Origin: Thermodesulfovibrionales bacterium
GTDB taxonomy: Bacteria; Nitrospirota; Thermodesulfovibrionia; Thermodesulfovibrionales; UBA1546
Direction: 5' to 3'
NCBI GenBank assembly: GCA_030018605.1
Contig: JASEHP010000077.1
Span: 1,167 to 7,342, forward strand
Length of the DNA stretch: 6,176 nucleotides
Shown here one piece after another: positions 1 through 5,874 of this stretch. How positions within the stretch are numbered: the stretch's first letter is position 1; every line of letters begins with the position of its first letter. The notes beneath the pieces were generated by a model that saw only the letters and a list, made by a program, of their open reading frames with translations, was not told the DNA's origin and made no database searches. Made by a program: the position numbers and the translations under genes.

Positions 1-54
1 GCAGGAGGTTATTCAGTGTCATATACGTGGGGCTATTTATTATATGCCCCTTAA
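1..54 (+). CDS. 3' end of an upstream gene, probable tandem paralogue of the secreted protein at 109-540 (partial)
   Basis: Only the last 17 codons and a TAA stop are inside the window. In frame 1 they read AGGYSVSYTWGYLLYAP, identical in amino acids and in DNA to the C-terminus of the secreted protein at 109-540. The simplest reading is a tandem copy of that gene lying mostly outside the window. The next gene starts 54 bases after this stop, so the copies would repeat with a 486-base period. Because only the repeated segment is visible, paralogy over the rest of the gene is an inference. Frame 2 is also open through the same bases up to a TAG at 95-97, so the reading frame is not certain. 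An assembly duplication is an alternative. Confidence 0.45.
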   Translation, partial: AGGYSVSYTWGYLLYAP

Positions 55-55
55 T
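1..55 (+). repeat. 55-bp exact direct repeat, copy 1
   Basis: Bases 1-55 are identical to 487-541, and the copies diverge at the next base (g at 56, a at 542). The repeat carries the end of the secreted-protein frame, its TAA stop, and the ATG that in copy 2 starts the PqqD-like gene. It begins at base 1, so the true repeat may extend further upstream outside the window. Exactly 55 bases is also a standard assembler k-mer length. Confidence 0.95.
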
Positions 56-97
56 GGCGCAACCTATTATACAGGCGGCTTAAAATACACCTTTTAG

Positions 98-104
98 AAG
101 GAGG
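98..104 (+). promoter_or_regulatory. Strong ribosome binding site for the secreted-protein gene
   Basis: AAGGAGG, a full anti-Shine-Dalgarno match, sits four bases before the ATG at 109. It is one of the two strongest sites in the window, and it supports this start codon. Genes further down the cluster have weaker sites or overlap upstream genes. That suggests the first gene is translated at a higher level. Confidence 0.8.
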
Positions 105-108
105 AAAA

Positions 109-540
109 ATGGTTCAAAAATTTATCCTTATTTCTTTGCTGCTCTTATCGGTTTGCTTTAGTCAGGACTCTTTTGCCATGGATTCAGATTATATGTTTGG
201 TTACTCTGTAGTCAAAGATAACCGAAAGGCGCAATTAGAGGTCACGGTTACATCAATTGAAAACGATAGAGTCCTTGGAGTGACGCTGTATCCGGTTGGT
301 GTAAAGGATATCGCAAAGGAGTCAGCGAGCTACCTTTTTGTGATAAAAAAAGGGACGGAGACAGTGAAAATACCGATTGATACAAAGTTTAAAAATGGCA
401 CCTTTGAGGCAGCCCTCTGGACAAAGAAGATACCTAAATCTGAATGCCAGCAAACAGACATCCTCTGCCAGAAGTTCGGTTTCAAGGCAGGAGGTTATTC
501 AGTGTCATATACGTGGGGCTATTTATTATATGCCCCTTAA
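109..540 (+). CDS. Small secreted beta-rich protein with two cysteines, function unknown
   Basis: This 143-residue protein has a clear Sec signal peptide: a charged start (MVQK), a hydrophobic core at about residues 5-17, and a plausible signal peptidase I site after SFA (residue 23). Cys16 lies inside the hydrophobic core, but LSVC is a poor lipobox, so I do not call a lipoprotein. The mature part of about 120 residues alternates polar and hydrophobic residues in short strands (for example LEVTVTSI at 43-50 and SYLFVIKKG at 74-82), suggesting a small beta-sandwich. Cys113 and Cys120 are its only mature cysteines and could form a disulfide in the periplasm. The start is fixed by AAGGAGG at 98-104. 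The end overlaps the PqqD-like gene by 11 bases, suggesting coupled expression. I recognise no family. It may be an exported partner or target of the enzymes downstream, but nothing in the sequence proves this. Confidence 0.75.
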   Translation: MVQKFILISLLLLSVCFSQDSFAMDSDYMFGYSVVKDNRKAQLEVTVTSIENDRVLGVTLYPVGVKDIAKESASYLFVIKKGTETVKIPIDTKFKNGTFEAALWTKKIPKSECQQTDILCQKFGFKAGGYSVSYTWGYLLYAP

Positions 541-541
541 T
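487..541 (+). repeat. 55-bp exact direct repeat, copy 2
   Basis: Identical to bases 1-55. In this copy the segment encodes the last residues of the secreted protein and its TAA stop (538-540). In the +1 frame it supplies the ATG (530-532) and first codons of the PqqD-like gene. The stop/start overlap is therefore contained inside the repeat. Confidence 0.95.
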
Positions 542-793
542 ATTGATGTAGACAGATTAAAAGGGCTTGCCGTAAGTGAGACAGGCCTTATCTTTGACCC
601 ATCCACAGGCAGTATATTTACAACAAACAATACAGGGGCATTTTTATTCACAGCACTGAAGGATGGAAAGGATATAAATGAAATAAAGGAGTCTATAGTT
701 AACGAATACGAGGTTGATGATAATACAGCAGAGCTTGACATCCTCGACTTTATCAATCAATTGACAAACTGTGGAGTTGTGAAAAATGTATAA
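530..793 (+). CDS. PqqD-like protein (RRE-type peptide-binding chaperone)
   Basis: The product is 87 residues, the usual size of a free-standing PqqD-family protein. It shows the family pattern: a beta-hairpin segment, TGLIFDPSTGSIFTTNNTGA (residues 18-37), then helices containing FLFTALKDGKDINEIKESI and a final helix ending in a hydrophobic turn (LDFINQLTNCGVV). PqqD proteins and related RiPP recognition elements bind a leader peptide or protein tail and present it to a partner enzyme. They have no catalytic residues of their own. The start at 530 gives a normal-length protein and overlaps the upstream stop; only a weak purine patch (tgggg, 514-518) precedes it, so translational coupling is likely. 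An in-frame extension back to 377 would lie wholly inside the secreted-protein gene and is not believable. The 3' end overlaps the ATP-grasp gene by 8 bases. No radical SAM enzyme or PQQ precursor is visible, so a role in PQQ synthesis is not supported. Confidence 0.8.
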   Translation: MPLNIDVDRLKGLAVSETGLIFDPSTGSIFTTNNTGAFLFTALKDGKDINEIKESIVNEYEVDDNTAELDILDFINQLTNCGVVKNV

Positions 794-1832
794 TGTGGCG
801 GTCACAGGCCTTAATGCTGTTGATACGCCTAGCCCCGGAGTCCCTGTAGTTAGATGTCTGAGGGAACATCCTGGCTTTAGCGGTAATATAATCGGGCTTG
901 CCTATGACGCCCTTGAACCCGGAATACTTGACAGCAGCCTGATCGACTCAGCCTATCTAATGCCCTATCCAAGCACGGGGAAAGACGCCCTCTTTCAGAG
1001 AATTCTCTATATTCATGAAAGGGAAAGTTTAAATATCATAATACCAACACTTGATTCGGAACTTCCTAACTTTATCAAGATTCAGGATGAGCTGCTGCGG
1101 CTTGGCATACACCTCTTTATCTCTACAGAAGAGCAGTTTAATAAGAGGTCAAAGATAAGTCTCTCTAAATTTGCAGAGACTCATGGACTAAAGACCCCGA
1201 AGACCAGTTTGATAACCGATCCAAACAAGATTGACCTTAAAGAAAAAGATTTGCCTGTCATGGTAAAAGGTATTTTCTATGAGGCATATAAGGCAAATTC
1301 AATTGAAGATGCCGCAAGTTATGCGCACAGGATAGCCGCTAAATGGGGCTACCCTGTGCTTTTGCAGGAATGCATAGAAGGAGAGGAGTTCAATGCAGTG
1401 GCAATTGGCAATGGAAACAGGGCAACAGGGATTGTCTGCATGAAGAAGTTAGTGCTTACAGACAAGGGCAAGGGATGGGCAGGCGTAAGCATAAAGAACA
1501 ATGATTTGATAGCCCTTACAGAGAAGGTTGTAAGCTCGTTAAAATGGCGCGGGCCTATTGAGGTTGAGGCAGTGCTTTCAAAAAAAGATAACAGCTTTTA
1601 TTTAATAGAACTAAACCCGAGATTTCCTGCATGGGTATATCTTGCCAAGGCTGCGGGCATAAACCTTCCCTATATGTATTTGAGACTTGCGCTTGGAGAA
1701 GACGTGACAGATATGTATGAATATAAGACCGGAGTTGTATTCAGCAACTATACAACAAACCTGATTGCCGACCTTAAAACAATACAGACCTTGTTTACCA
1801 CAGGGGAGCTCAGCTATGAAAAAGCCATATGA
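786..1832 (+). CDS. ATP-grasp ligase (carbamoyl-phosphate-synthase/PylC-like)
   Basis: The 348-residue protein has ATP-grasp architecture. Residues 1-115 form a Rossmann-like pre-ATP-grasp domain (MYNVAVTGLN at the start, IIIPTLDSELP at 85-94). A lysine strand, PVMVKG, at 157-162 and the segment QECIEGEEFNAVAI at 194-207 are typical of the nucleotide-binding part. The Mg-ATP site is visible as E259/E261 (PIEVEAVL) and E275-x-N277-x-R279 (IELNPRF). Such enzymes activate a carboxylate as an acyl phosphate and join it to an amine or another nucleophile. The substrate cannot be read from sequence. An unrelated-looking tail of about 40 residues (from 310) follows the core. The ATG at 786 has GGAG at 773-776 and overlaps pqqD by 8 bases. 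The gene's end overlaps the decarboxylase by 17 bases, which suggests tight co-expression. Family assignment is firm; the reaction is unknown. Confidence 0.85.
   Translation: MYNVAVTGLNAVDTPSPGVPVVRCLREHPGFSGNIIGLAYDALEPGILDSSLIDSAYLMPYPSTGKDALFQRILYIHERESLNIIIPTLDSELPNFIKIQDELLRLGIHLFISTEEQFNKRSKISLSKFAETHGLKTPKTSLITDPNKIDLKEKDLPVMVKGIFYEAYKANSIEDAASYAHRIAAKWGYPVLLQECIEGEEFNAVAIGNGNRATGIVCMKKLVLTDKGKGWAGVSIKNNDLIALTEKVVSSLKWRGPIEVEAVLSKKDNSFYLIELNPRFPAWVYLAKAAGINLPYMYLRLALGEDVTDMYEYKTGVVFSNYTTNLIADLKTIQTLFTTGELSYEKAI
1803..1808 (+). promoter_or_regulatory. Ribosome binding site that sets the decarboxylase start at 1816
   Basis: GGGGAG lies seven bases before the ATG at 1816. The earlier in-frame ATG at 1765 would add 17 residues (MPTLKQYRPCLPQGSSA) encoded wholly within the ATP-grasp gene and has no comparable site. 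The choice matters because it makes the YxxP-like tail the true N-terminus of the protein. Confidence 0.75.
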
Positions 1833-3153
1833 AAAGCCGTTTATAACAAGACAGCAGGGCGGCATTATAAATAAATTCGGCAATGCAGCTCCAACGGCTG
1901 TTGCGGATGAGATTGACGGCATTAAGGTGGAAGCCCTTGTAAAGGAATATGGCTCGCCGCTGTTTGTTTATTCGGAAAAGACAATCCATAAAAAATACAG
2001 GGAACTGGTGGACGCCTTTTCGCTTCGCTACCCAAGGGTGCAGCACGCATGGAGTTACAAAACCAACTACCTTAAGGCAGTATGCAGGACCTTTCATAAC
2101 CTTGGCTCATGGGCTGAGGTGGTGTCAATGATGGAGTATCAGATGGCAAAGAGGCTTGGCGTTAAGCCTCAGCATATTATATTTAACGGGCCGTTTAAAC
2201 CTTATGAAGCCTTAAGAACAGCTATCATAGAAGGCGCGATGGTGAATATTGACGGCATGGAAGAACTTTATGAGATTGAAAAAATAGCCACTGAATTGGA
2301 CAGACCTGTAAACATTGGCATCAGACTCAACATGTCTCTCGGGACATATATGGCATGGGACAGGTTTGGCATTAACATAGAATCAGGACAGGCATATCAG
2401 GCAGTAAAGAGGGCAGTCGCGGGAGGCAAAATTCATATAGACGGCCTTCATGCCCACATAGGCACATTTATCCTTGACCCTGAAATCTACAGACTGCAGG
2501 CGCAAAAGCTAATTGAGTTTGCGCGCCTTATAAAAAATGATTTCGGCATTCACATACGCTATATTGATATAGGAGGCGGTTTTGCATCCCGCAACAGGCT
2601 TAAAGGGACATATCTCTCAACCGCTGATATTGCCCCGCCCTTTGAACGCTATGCAGAGGCAATATGCGATGAGATGTTTGCCTCATTCAGTCAGAACGAT
2701 TTGCCGCTGTTGATTCTTGAGACAGGAAGGGCGTTGATAGACGAAGCAGGAACTATTATCTCTACCGTTTCTGCTACAAAGAGGCTTAGCAATGGTATGC
2801 GCGCGCTTGTGATTGACGCAGGAGTCAATGTCTTGTTTACAGCCTTCTGGTATGACCACGATATAATACCAGTGAATGACAGAGGCGGAGACATGGAAGA
2901 CCATGTGATTTACGGGCCGCTTTGTATGCAGATAGATGTAATAAGGCCGCAGATGAAACTCCCTCACCTTGAAAGGGGAGACAGGGTGATGATTCGCCCC
3001 GCAGGCGCTTATAATAATACACAGTGGCTTCAGTTTATCAGCCTGAGGCCTAATGTGGCAATGATAGGAGTGGGCGGCGCAGTCTCAGTCATAAGAAAGG
3101 CTGAGAGCCTTGATTATTTACAGGAACTGGAAAGCATTCCTGAATGGATGTAG
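1816..3153 (+). CDS. Fold-type III PLP decarboxylase (diaminopimelate/ornithine decarboxylase-like) with a YxxP N-terminal tail
   Basis: This 445-residue enzyme matches the alanine-racemase-barrel amino acid decarboxylases. Visible motifs are Lys82 in WSYKTN (PLP Schiff-base lysine, as in YAxKAN), H214 in HAHIG, the phosphate loop DIGGGF (251-256), LETGR (301-305, EPGR in diaminopimelate decarboxylase), DAGVN (334-338), YGPLCMQID (366-374) with catalytic-type Cys370 and Asp374, and AGAY (396-399). PLP chemistry therefore looks intact. The variants ETGR and CMQID (family usual CESxD) argue against ordinary lysine biosynthesis, so I do not call lysA. The product would be an amine made from an amino acid carrying a second functional group. 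Before the core, residues 2-16 read KKPYEKPFITRQQGG, like the YxxP motif bound by PqqD-like RRE domains. The start at 1816 is supported by GGGGAG at 1803-1808. The gene overlaps the ATP-grasp gene by 17 bases and ends 6 bases before the channel-peptidase gene. Confidence 0.85.
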   Translation: MKKPYEKPFITRQQGGIINKFGNAAPTAVADEIDGIKVEALVKEYGSPLFVYSEKTIHKKYRELVDAFSLRYPRVQHAWSYKTNYLKAVCRTFHNLGSWAEVVSMMEYQMAKRLGVKPQHIIFNGPFKPYEALRTAIIEGAMVNIDGMEELYEIEKIATELDRPVNIGIRLNMSLGTYMAWDRFGINIESGQAYQAVKRAVAGGKIHIDGLHAHIGTFILDPEIYRLQAQKLIEFARLIKNDFGIHIRYIDIGGGFASRNRLKGTYLSTADIAPPFERYAEAICDEMFASFSQNDLPLLILETGRALIDEAGTIISTVSATKRLSNGMRALVIDAGVNVLFTAFWYDHDIIPVNDRGGDMEDHVIYGPLCMQIDVIRPQMKLPHLERGDRVMIRPAGAYNNTQWLQFISLRPNVAMIGVGGAVSVIRKAESLDYLQELESIPEWM

Positions 3154-3159
3154 TCTTCT

Positions 3160-5265
3160 ATGAAACAACCCCTCTTGCTGCTTTTAGACGCCCTTATTCT
3201 GAGCTACTCCAGAATCTTCTTTTCAGAAAGCAAAGCCACAGGCATATTTATATTCCTTGCCACCATGACAGTGCCTGCTGTGGGCATTGCCGGCATACTA
3301 TGCGCGCTTCTTTGTAATATTACATCTTATGCGTGGGGGCTGGACAGAAAATCACTTAGGCAGGGGTTTTATGGTTTCAATGGCGTCCTTACAGGACTTG
3401 CACTCGGATTCTTTTATGAAATTAACAGTGAACTCATCTTCCTAATATTTTTAATATCCGTCACACTTGTCTTTACAACTGTCCTGCTGAATAACATCTT
3501 TAGTCAATACCTTGGGCTGCCAGCCATGAGCATGCCGTTTAACATTGCCGCATGGTTAAGCGTCCTTGTCGGCAGTATATTTGCATCCATTAAGCCGTCT
3601 TTAGGGAAAGAGGCTGTTTTAAATATTCCACAAAATGTATCAGAAGGTTTCATAAGCACATTTCTTATGGCAATAAGCTCTATCATCTTTCAGACAAATA
3701 TACTTTCAGGAATTATTATCTCCATAGGCGTCCTCATTTACTCAAGGATTGCCTTTGTATTAATGCTCACGGGTTTTAGCGTGGGGCTATGGATACATTA
3801 TATATTTGATATCAGCCTAATAGATATCAAATACAGCGGCTTTAATTATATCTTCTCTGCCCTGGCAATAGGCGGAATATTTACAATCCCCTCTGCCGGA
3901 AGCCTGTTTCTGTCAGTTCTTGCAGCAGCCCTTTCAGTTGTCATACTCGCAGGTCTTTCAATCCTTATGCCTGCTAATCTTTCTTCTTTGGCGTTGCCGT
4001 TTAATTTAGCAGTCTTTTTAATGCTATACGGCCTAAGGTCACGCCTTTATCCGTCTTTGGGAGTAAATCTTGCTGTTAATGGAGGGGCGTCTCCTGAGGG
4101 CAACCTGAGAATCCACAGAGAAAGCATAAGACAGTGGAAGTACAAAGAGCTGCAAATATCGCTTCCCTTTTACGGCACATGGAAGGTCACTCAGGGAATA
4201 AGCGGAGAATACACTCATAAAGAAGACTGGCGTTTTGCATATGATTTTCAAGCAGTTGGCTCTTCAGGCAGCCTTTACAGAAACAAGGGGGAGTCCAAGG
4301 GAGACTATTTTGCATATGGGCTCCCTGTCATTGCCCCTGCTGACGGTATGGTCTGGAGCGCTAAAGACGGCATCTTAGACAACTCAATAGGCAAGCTCAA
4401 TACCGAAGAGAGATGGGGCAACTATGTAATCATTAAACATGCAGATGCCCTTTACTCATGTATAGCCCACCTAAAAAAAGGCTCTGTTAAAGCAGAAATT
4501 GGGCAAACGGTAAAGAAAGGCGAGGTTATAGCAAGCTGCGGCAACTCAGGCAGGTCTCCATATCCGCATATACATATGCAGTTTCAGATATCGCCTGAGA
4601 TAGGCGCGCCCACTGTTAGCTTTGAGTTTAGCAATGTGTGCATAGTTAACGGCGATATGACATTTCTGCCAAAGGGTATCATTCAGAAAGGCATGATGGC
4701 GCAGAACTTAACCGCGGCAATCGGGCATGAAAAATACTTCCCCTACTGTTTAAACAAAGAATGGGTTTACAACATTGACGGAAGTATTGAATCGTGGAGA
4801 TTGGATGTTGATTTTTATGGCAATACATTTCTTGTCTCTTCTCCAAAGGTTACAAAGCTTTATTTTACTCTATCTGAAGGCGTATTAAGGATTAACAGTC
4901 TGGACGGCAGGAGGGACACAGGGCTTTATCTCTTTGGAAGACTTATCACAGAGGCGCCATTTGTTTTGGGCAAAGACAGATTGCGGTGGACGATGACAGA
5001 GTTAGCAGATTATGGCGTACATCCTATCATTGCAAGGTTTTTTGATATCTTCGCTATCATAGGGTTTGGACTGCTGAGAAGACTTGACAATGAGGTCAGC
5101 GCCGCAGGCAATGAAATACTGTTAAAGACAGACCATAGTATATATCTTAAAACCCTATTTGCAGTCATTCCAATTAAGCGGCTTGGAGCCTCAGAGCTTT
5201 TATTCACAAGAGAGTTTGGATTAAAGACCTTAAGATTTAAGAGCAAAGAGCTAAACCTGCTGTAA
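3160..5265 (+). CDS. Urea-channel domain fused to an M23 zinc metallopeptidase domain
   Basis: The 701-residue protein has three parts. Residues about 15-295 are a urea-transporter (UT) channel built from two homologous halves: SRIFF...SKATGIFIF (17-32) pairs with SSIIF...ILSGIIISI (173-189), and GFNGVLTGLALG (72-83) pairs with GFNYIFSALAIGG (227-239). The LPxxTxPF signature is LPAMSMPF (120-127) with W132, and in half two LSSLALPF (274-281). Residues about 345-480 are an M23/LytM peptidase with every expected zinc or catalytic residue: H353, D362 (AYDF), H437 (AHL) and H470-x-H472 (HIHMQF). Residues 485-701 are a beta-rich region I do not recognise. UT proteins pass urea and small amides. 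M23 enzymes usually cut peptidoglycan cross-links. In UT structures both termini are cytoplasmic, which would put the peptidase in the cytoplasm unless extra topology exists. The gene follows the decarboxylase by 6 bases with no clear ribosome binding site, implying the same transcript. Confidence 0.85.
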   Translation: MKQPLLLLLDALILSYSRIFFSESKATGIFIFLATMTVPAVGIAGILCALLCNITSYAWGLDRKSLRQGFYGFNGVLTGLALGFFYEINSELIFLIFLISVTLVFTTVLLNNIFSQYLGLPAMSMPFNIAAWLSVLVGSIFASIKPSLGKEAVLNIPQNVSEGFISTFLMAISSIIFQTNILSGIIISIGVLIYSRIAFVLMLTGFSVGLWIHYIFDISLIDIKYSGFNYIFSALAIGGIFTIPSAGSLFLSVLAAALSVVILAGLSILMPANLSSLALPFNLAVFLMLYGLRSRLYPSLGVNLAVNGGASPEGNLRIHRESIRQWKYKELQISLPFYGTWKVTQGISGEYTHKEDWRFAYDFQAVGSSGSLYRNKGESKGDYFAYGLPVIAPADGMVWSAKDGILDNSIGKLNTEERWGNYVIIKHADALYSCIAHLKKGSVKAEIGQTVKKGEVIASCGNSGRSPYPHIHMQFQISPEIGAPTVSFEFSNVCIVNGDMTFLPKGIIQKGMMAQNLTAAIGHEKYFPYCLNKEWVYNIDGSIESWRLDVDFYGNTFLVSSPKVTKLYFTLSEGVLRINSLDGRRDTGLYLFGRLITEAPFVLGKDRLRWTMTELADYGVHPIIARFFDIFAIIGFGLLRRLDNEVSAAGNEILLKTDHSIYLKTLFAVIPIKRLGASELLFTREFGLKTLRFKSKELNLL

Positions 5266-5286
5266 GCAGCCAAAAGAAACACTTCT

Positions 5287-5316
5287 TTGAATATAGCCTT
5301 TTCTAACTGATATTAT
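5287..5316 (+). promoter_or_regulatory. Possible sigma-70 promoter before the DUF401 gene
   Basis: The 59-base gap after the channel-peptidase gene contains TTGAAT (5287-5292) and TATTAT (5311-5316), spaced by 18 bases. Transcription from it would begin at or just before the ATG at 5325, giving an almost leaderless message. This agrees with the absence of any ribosome binding site there. AT-rich matches of this quality are common by chance. Confidence 0.25.
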
Positions 5317-5324
5317 AAAATCCC

Positions 5325-5834
5325 ATGGCTGATATCTTAAAGATAACCGTAATCTTTATAATTGTCGTACTCCTCCTTAAAAGGCGCTGGAATCTTGGCA
5401 TTATAATGATACTGTCTTCTGTAGTGCTCTCTCTCTTTTATTTGCTTAAACCGGCTGATTTTTTCAATGCCTTCCTAAAAGCAGTTACTGAGAAAACCAC
5501 ATTAAGCCTTATTATAAGCCTTACATTTATCAGGGGCTTTGAAAACATCATGAGGAATAAGGGGTTGATGCAGCGCATGATGGATGCACTAAGAGGGGTG
5601 GTTACAGACAGGAGAGTTTTGATGGCGTCAATGCCTGCTCTTATCGGGCTTCTGCCTTCAATGGGAGGGGCGCTCTTTTCAGCGCCAATGGTGCAAGAGG
5701 CAGCAAGCAATGTCAATATCAGGGAAGAGAAGAAGGCATTTATAAATTACTGGTTCAGGCATCCGTGGGAATTCATCCTGCCGCTTTATCCAAAGAAAGG
5801 GAAAAGGGGACGGTTGTTGATGCTCAGTAATTAG
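5325..5834 (+). pseudogene. DUF401-family integral membrane protein, N-terminal part only, broken by an insertion
   Basis: Residues 1-156 resemble the N-terminal part of DUF401 membrane proteins, a permease-like family of about 400 residues. There are hydrophobic segments at about 6-18, 23-41 and 58-70, then a family-like stretch MPALIGLLPSMGGALFSAPM (103-122) and NYWFRHPWEFILPLYP (141-156). After P156 (base 5792) the protein should continue with many more membrane helices. Instead it reads into 13 residues, KKGKRGRLLMLSN, and stops at 5832-5834. Those codons fall in what looks like the end of an inserted element, so the gene is truncated and probably nonfunctional unless the window end is misassembled. 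The family's transported substrate is not established. No ribosome binding site precedes the ATG. The gene may belong to the cluster upstream or be an independent neighbour. Confidence 0.7.
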
Positions 5835-5848
5835 GTAACTCTTTTTGG

Positions 5849-5872
5849 GTGTCACAGTATAAACTGTAACAC
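5849..5872 (+). repeat. Imperfect inverted repeat (10-base arms, 4-base loop) upstream of the transposase
   Basis: Left arm gtgtcacagt (5849-5858) pairs with right arm actgtaacac (5863-5872) across the loop ATAA, with one G-T type mismatch. It sits directly before the ribosome binding site of the transposase gene. It could be an operator, a subterminal transposase-binding site, or an RNA hairpin limiting translation. No T-run follows, so it is not a standard terminator. Confidence 0.6.
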
Positions 5873-5874
5873 AG

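Noticed and set aside
146..158. Lipoprotein signal (LSVC) in the secreted protein
   Set aside because: Valine at -1 is a poor lipobox residue and the cysteine sits inside the hydrophobic core; a signal peptidase I site after SFA fits better.
377..529. In-frame upstream extension of the PqqD-like protein (start at 377, 138 residues)
   Set aside because: The extra 51 residues lie wholly within the secreted-protein gene in another frame, have low-complexity composition unlike the family, and the 87-residue form has the normal PqqD length.
530..793. PQQ (pyrroloquinoline quinone) biosynthesis
   Set aside because: No pqqA-like precursor, radical SAM pqqE, or pqqB/C is present. The PqqD fold alone is shared by many RRE proteins.
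1765..1815. Earlier decarboxylase start at 1765
   Set aside because: It lies within the ATP-grasp gene without a good ribosome binding site. GGGGAG at 1803-1808 fits the ATG at 1816.
3160..4045. Urea utilisation operon
   Set aside because: No urease, urea amidolyase or nickel accessory genes are nearby, and the channel motifs are altered.
5255..5274. Small inverted repeat ctgct-gta-agcag at the end of the channel-peptidase gene as a terminator
   Set aside because: The stem is only five bases with a three-base loop, overlaps the stop codon and has no following T-run.
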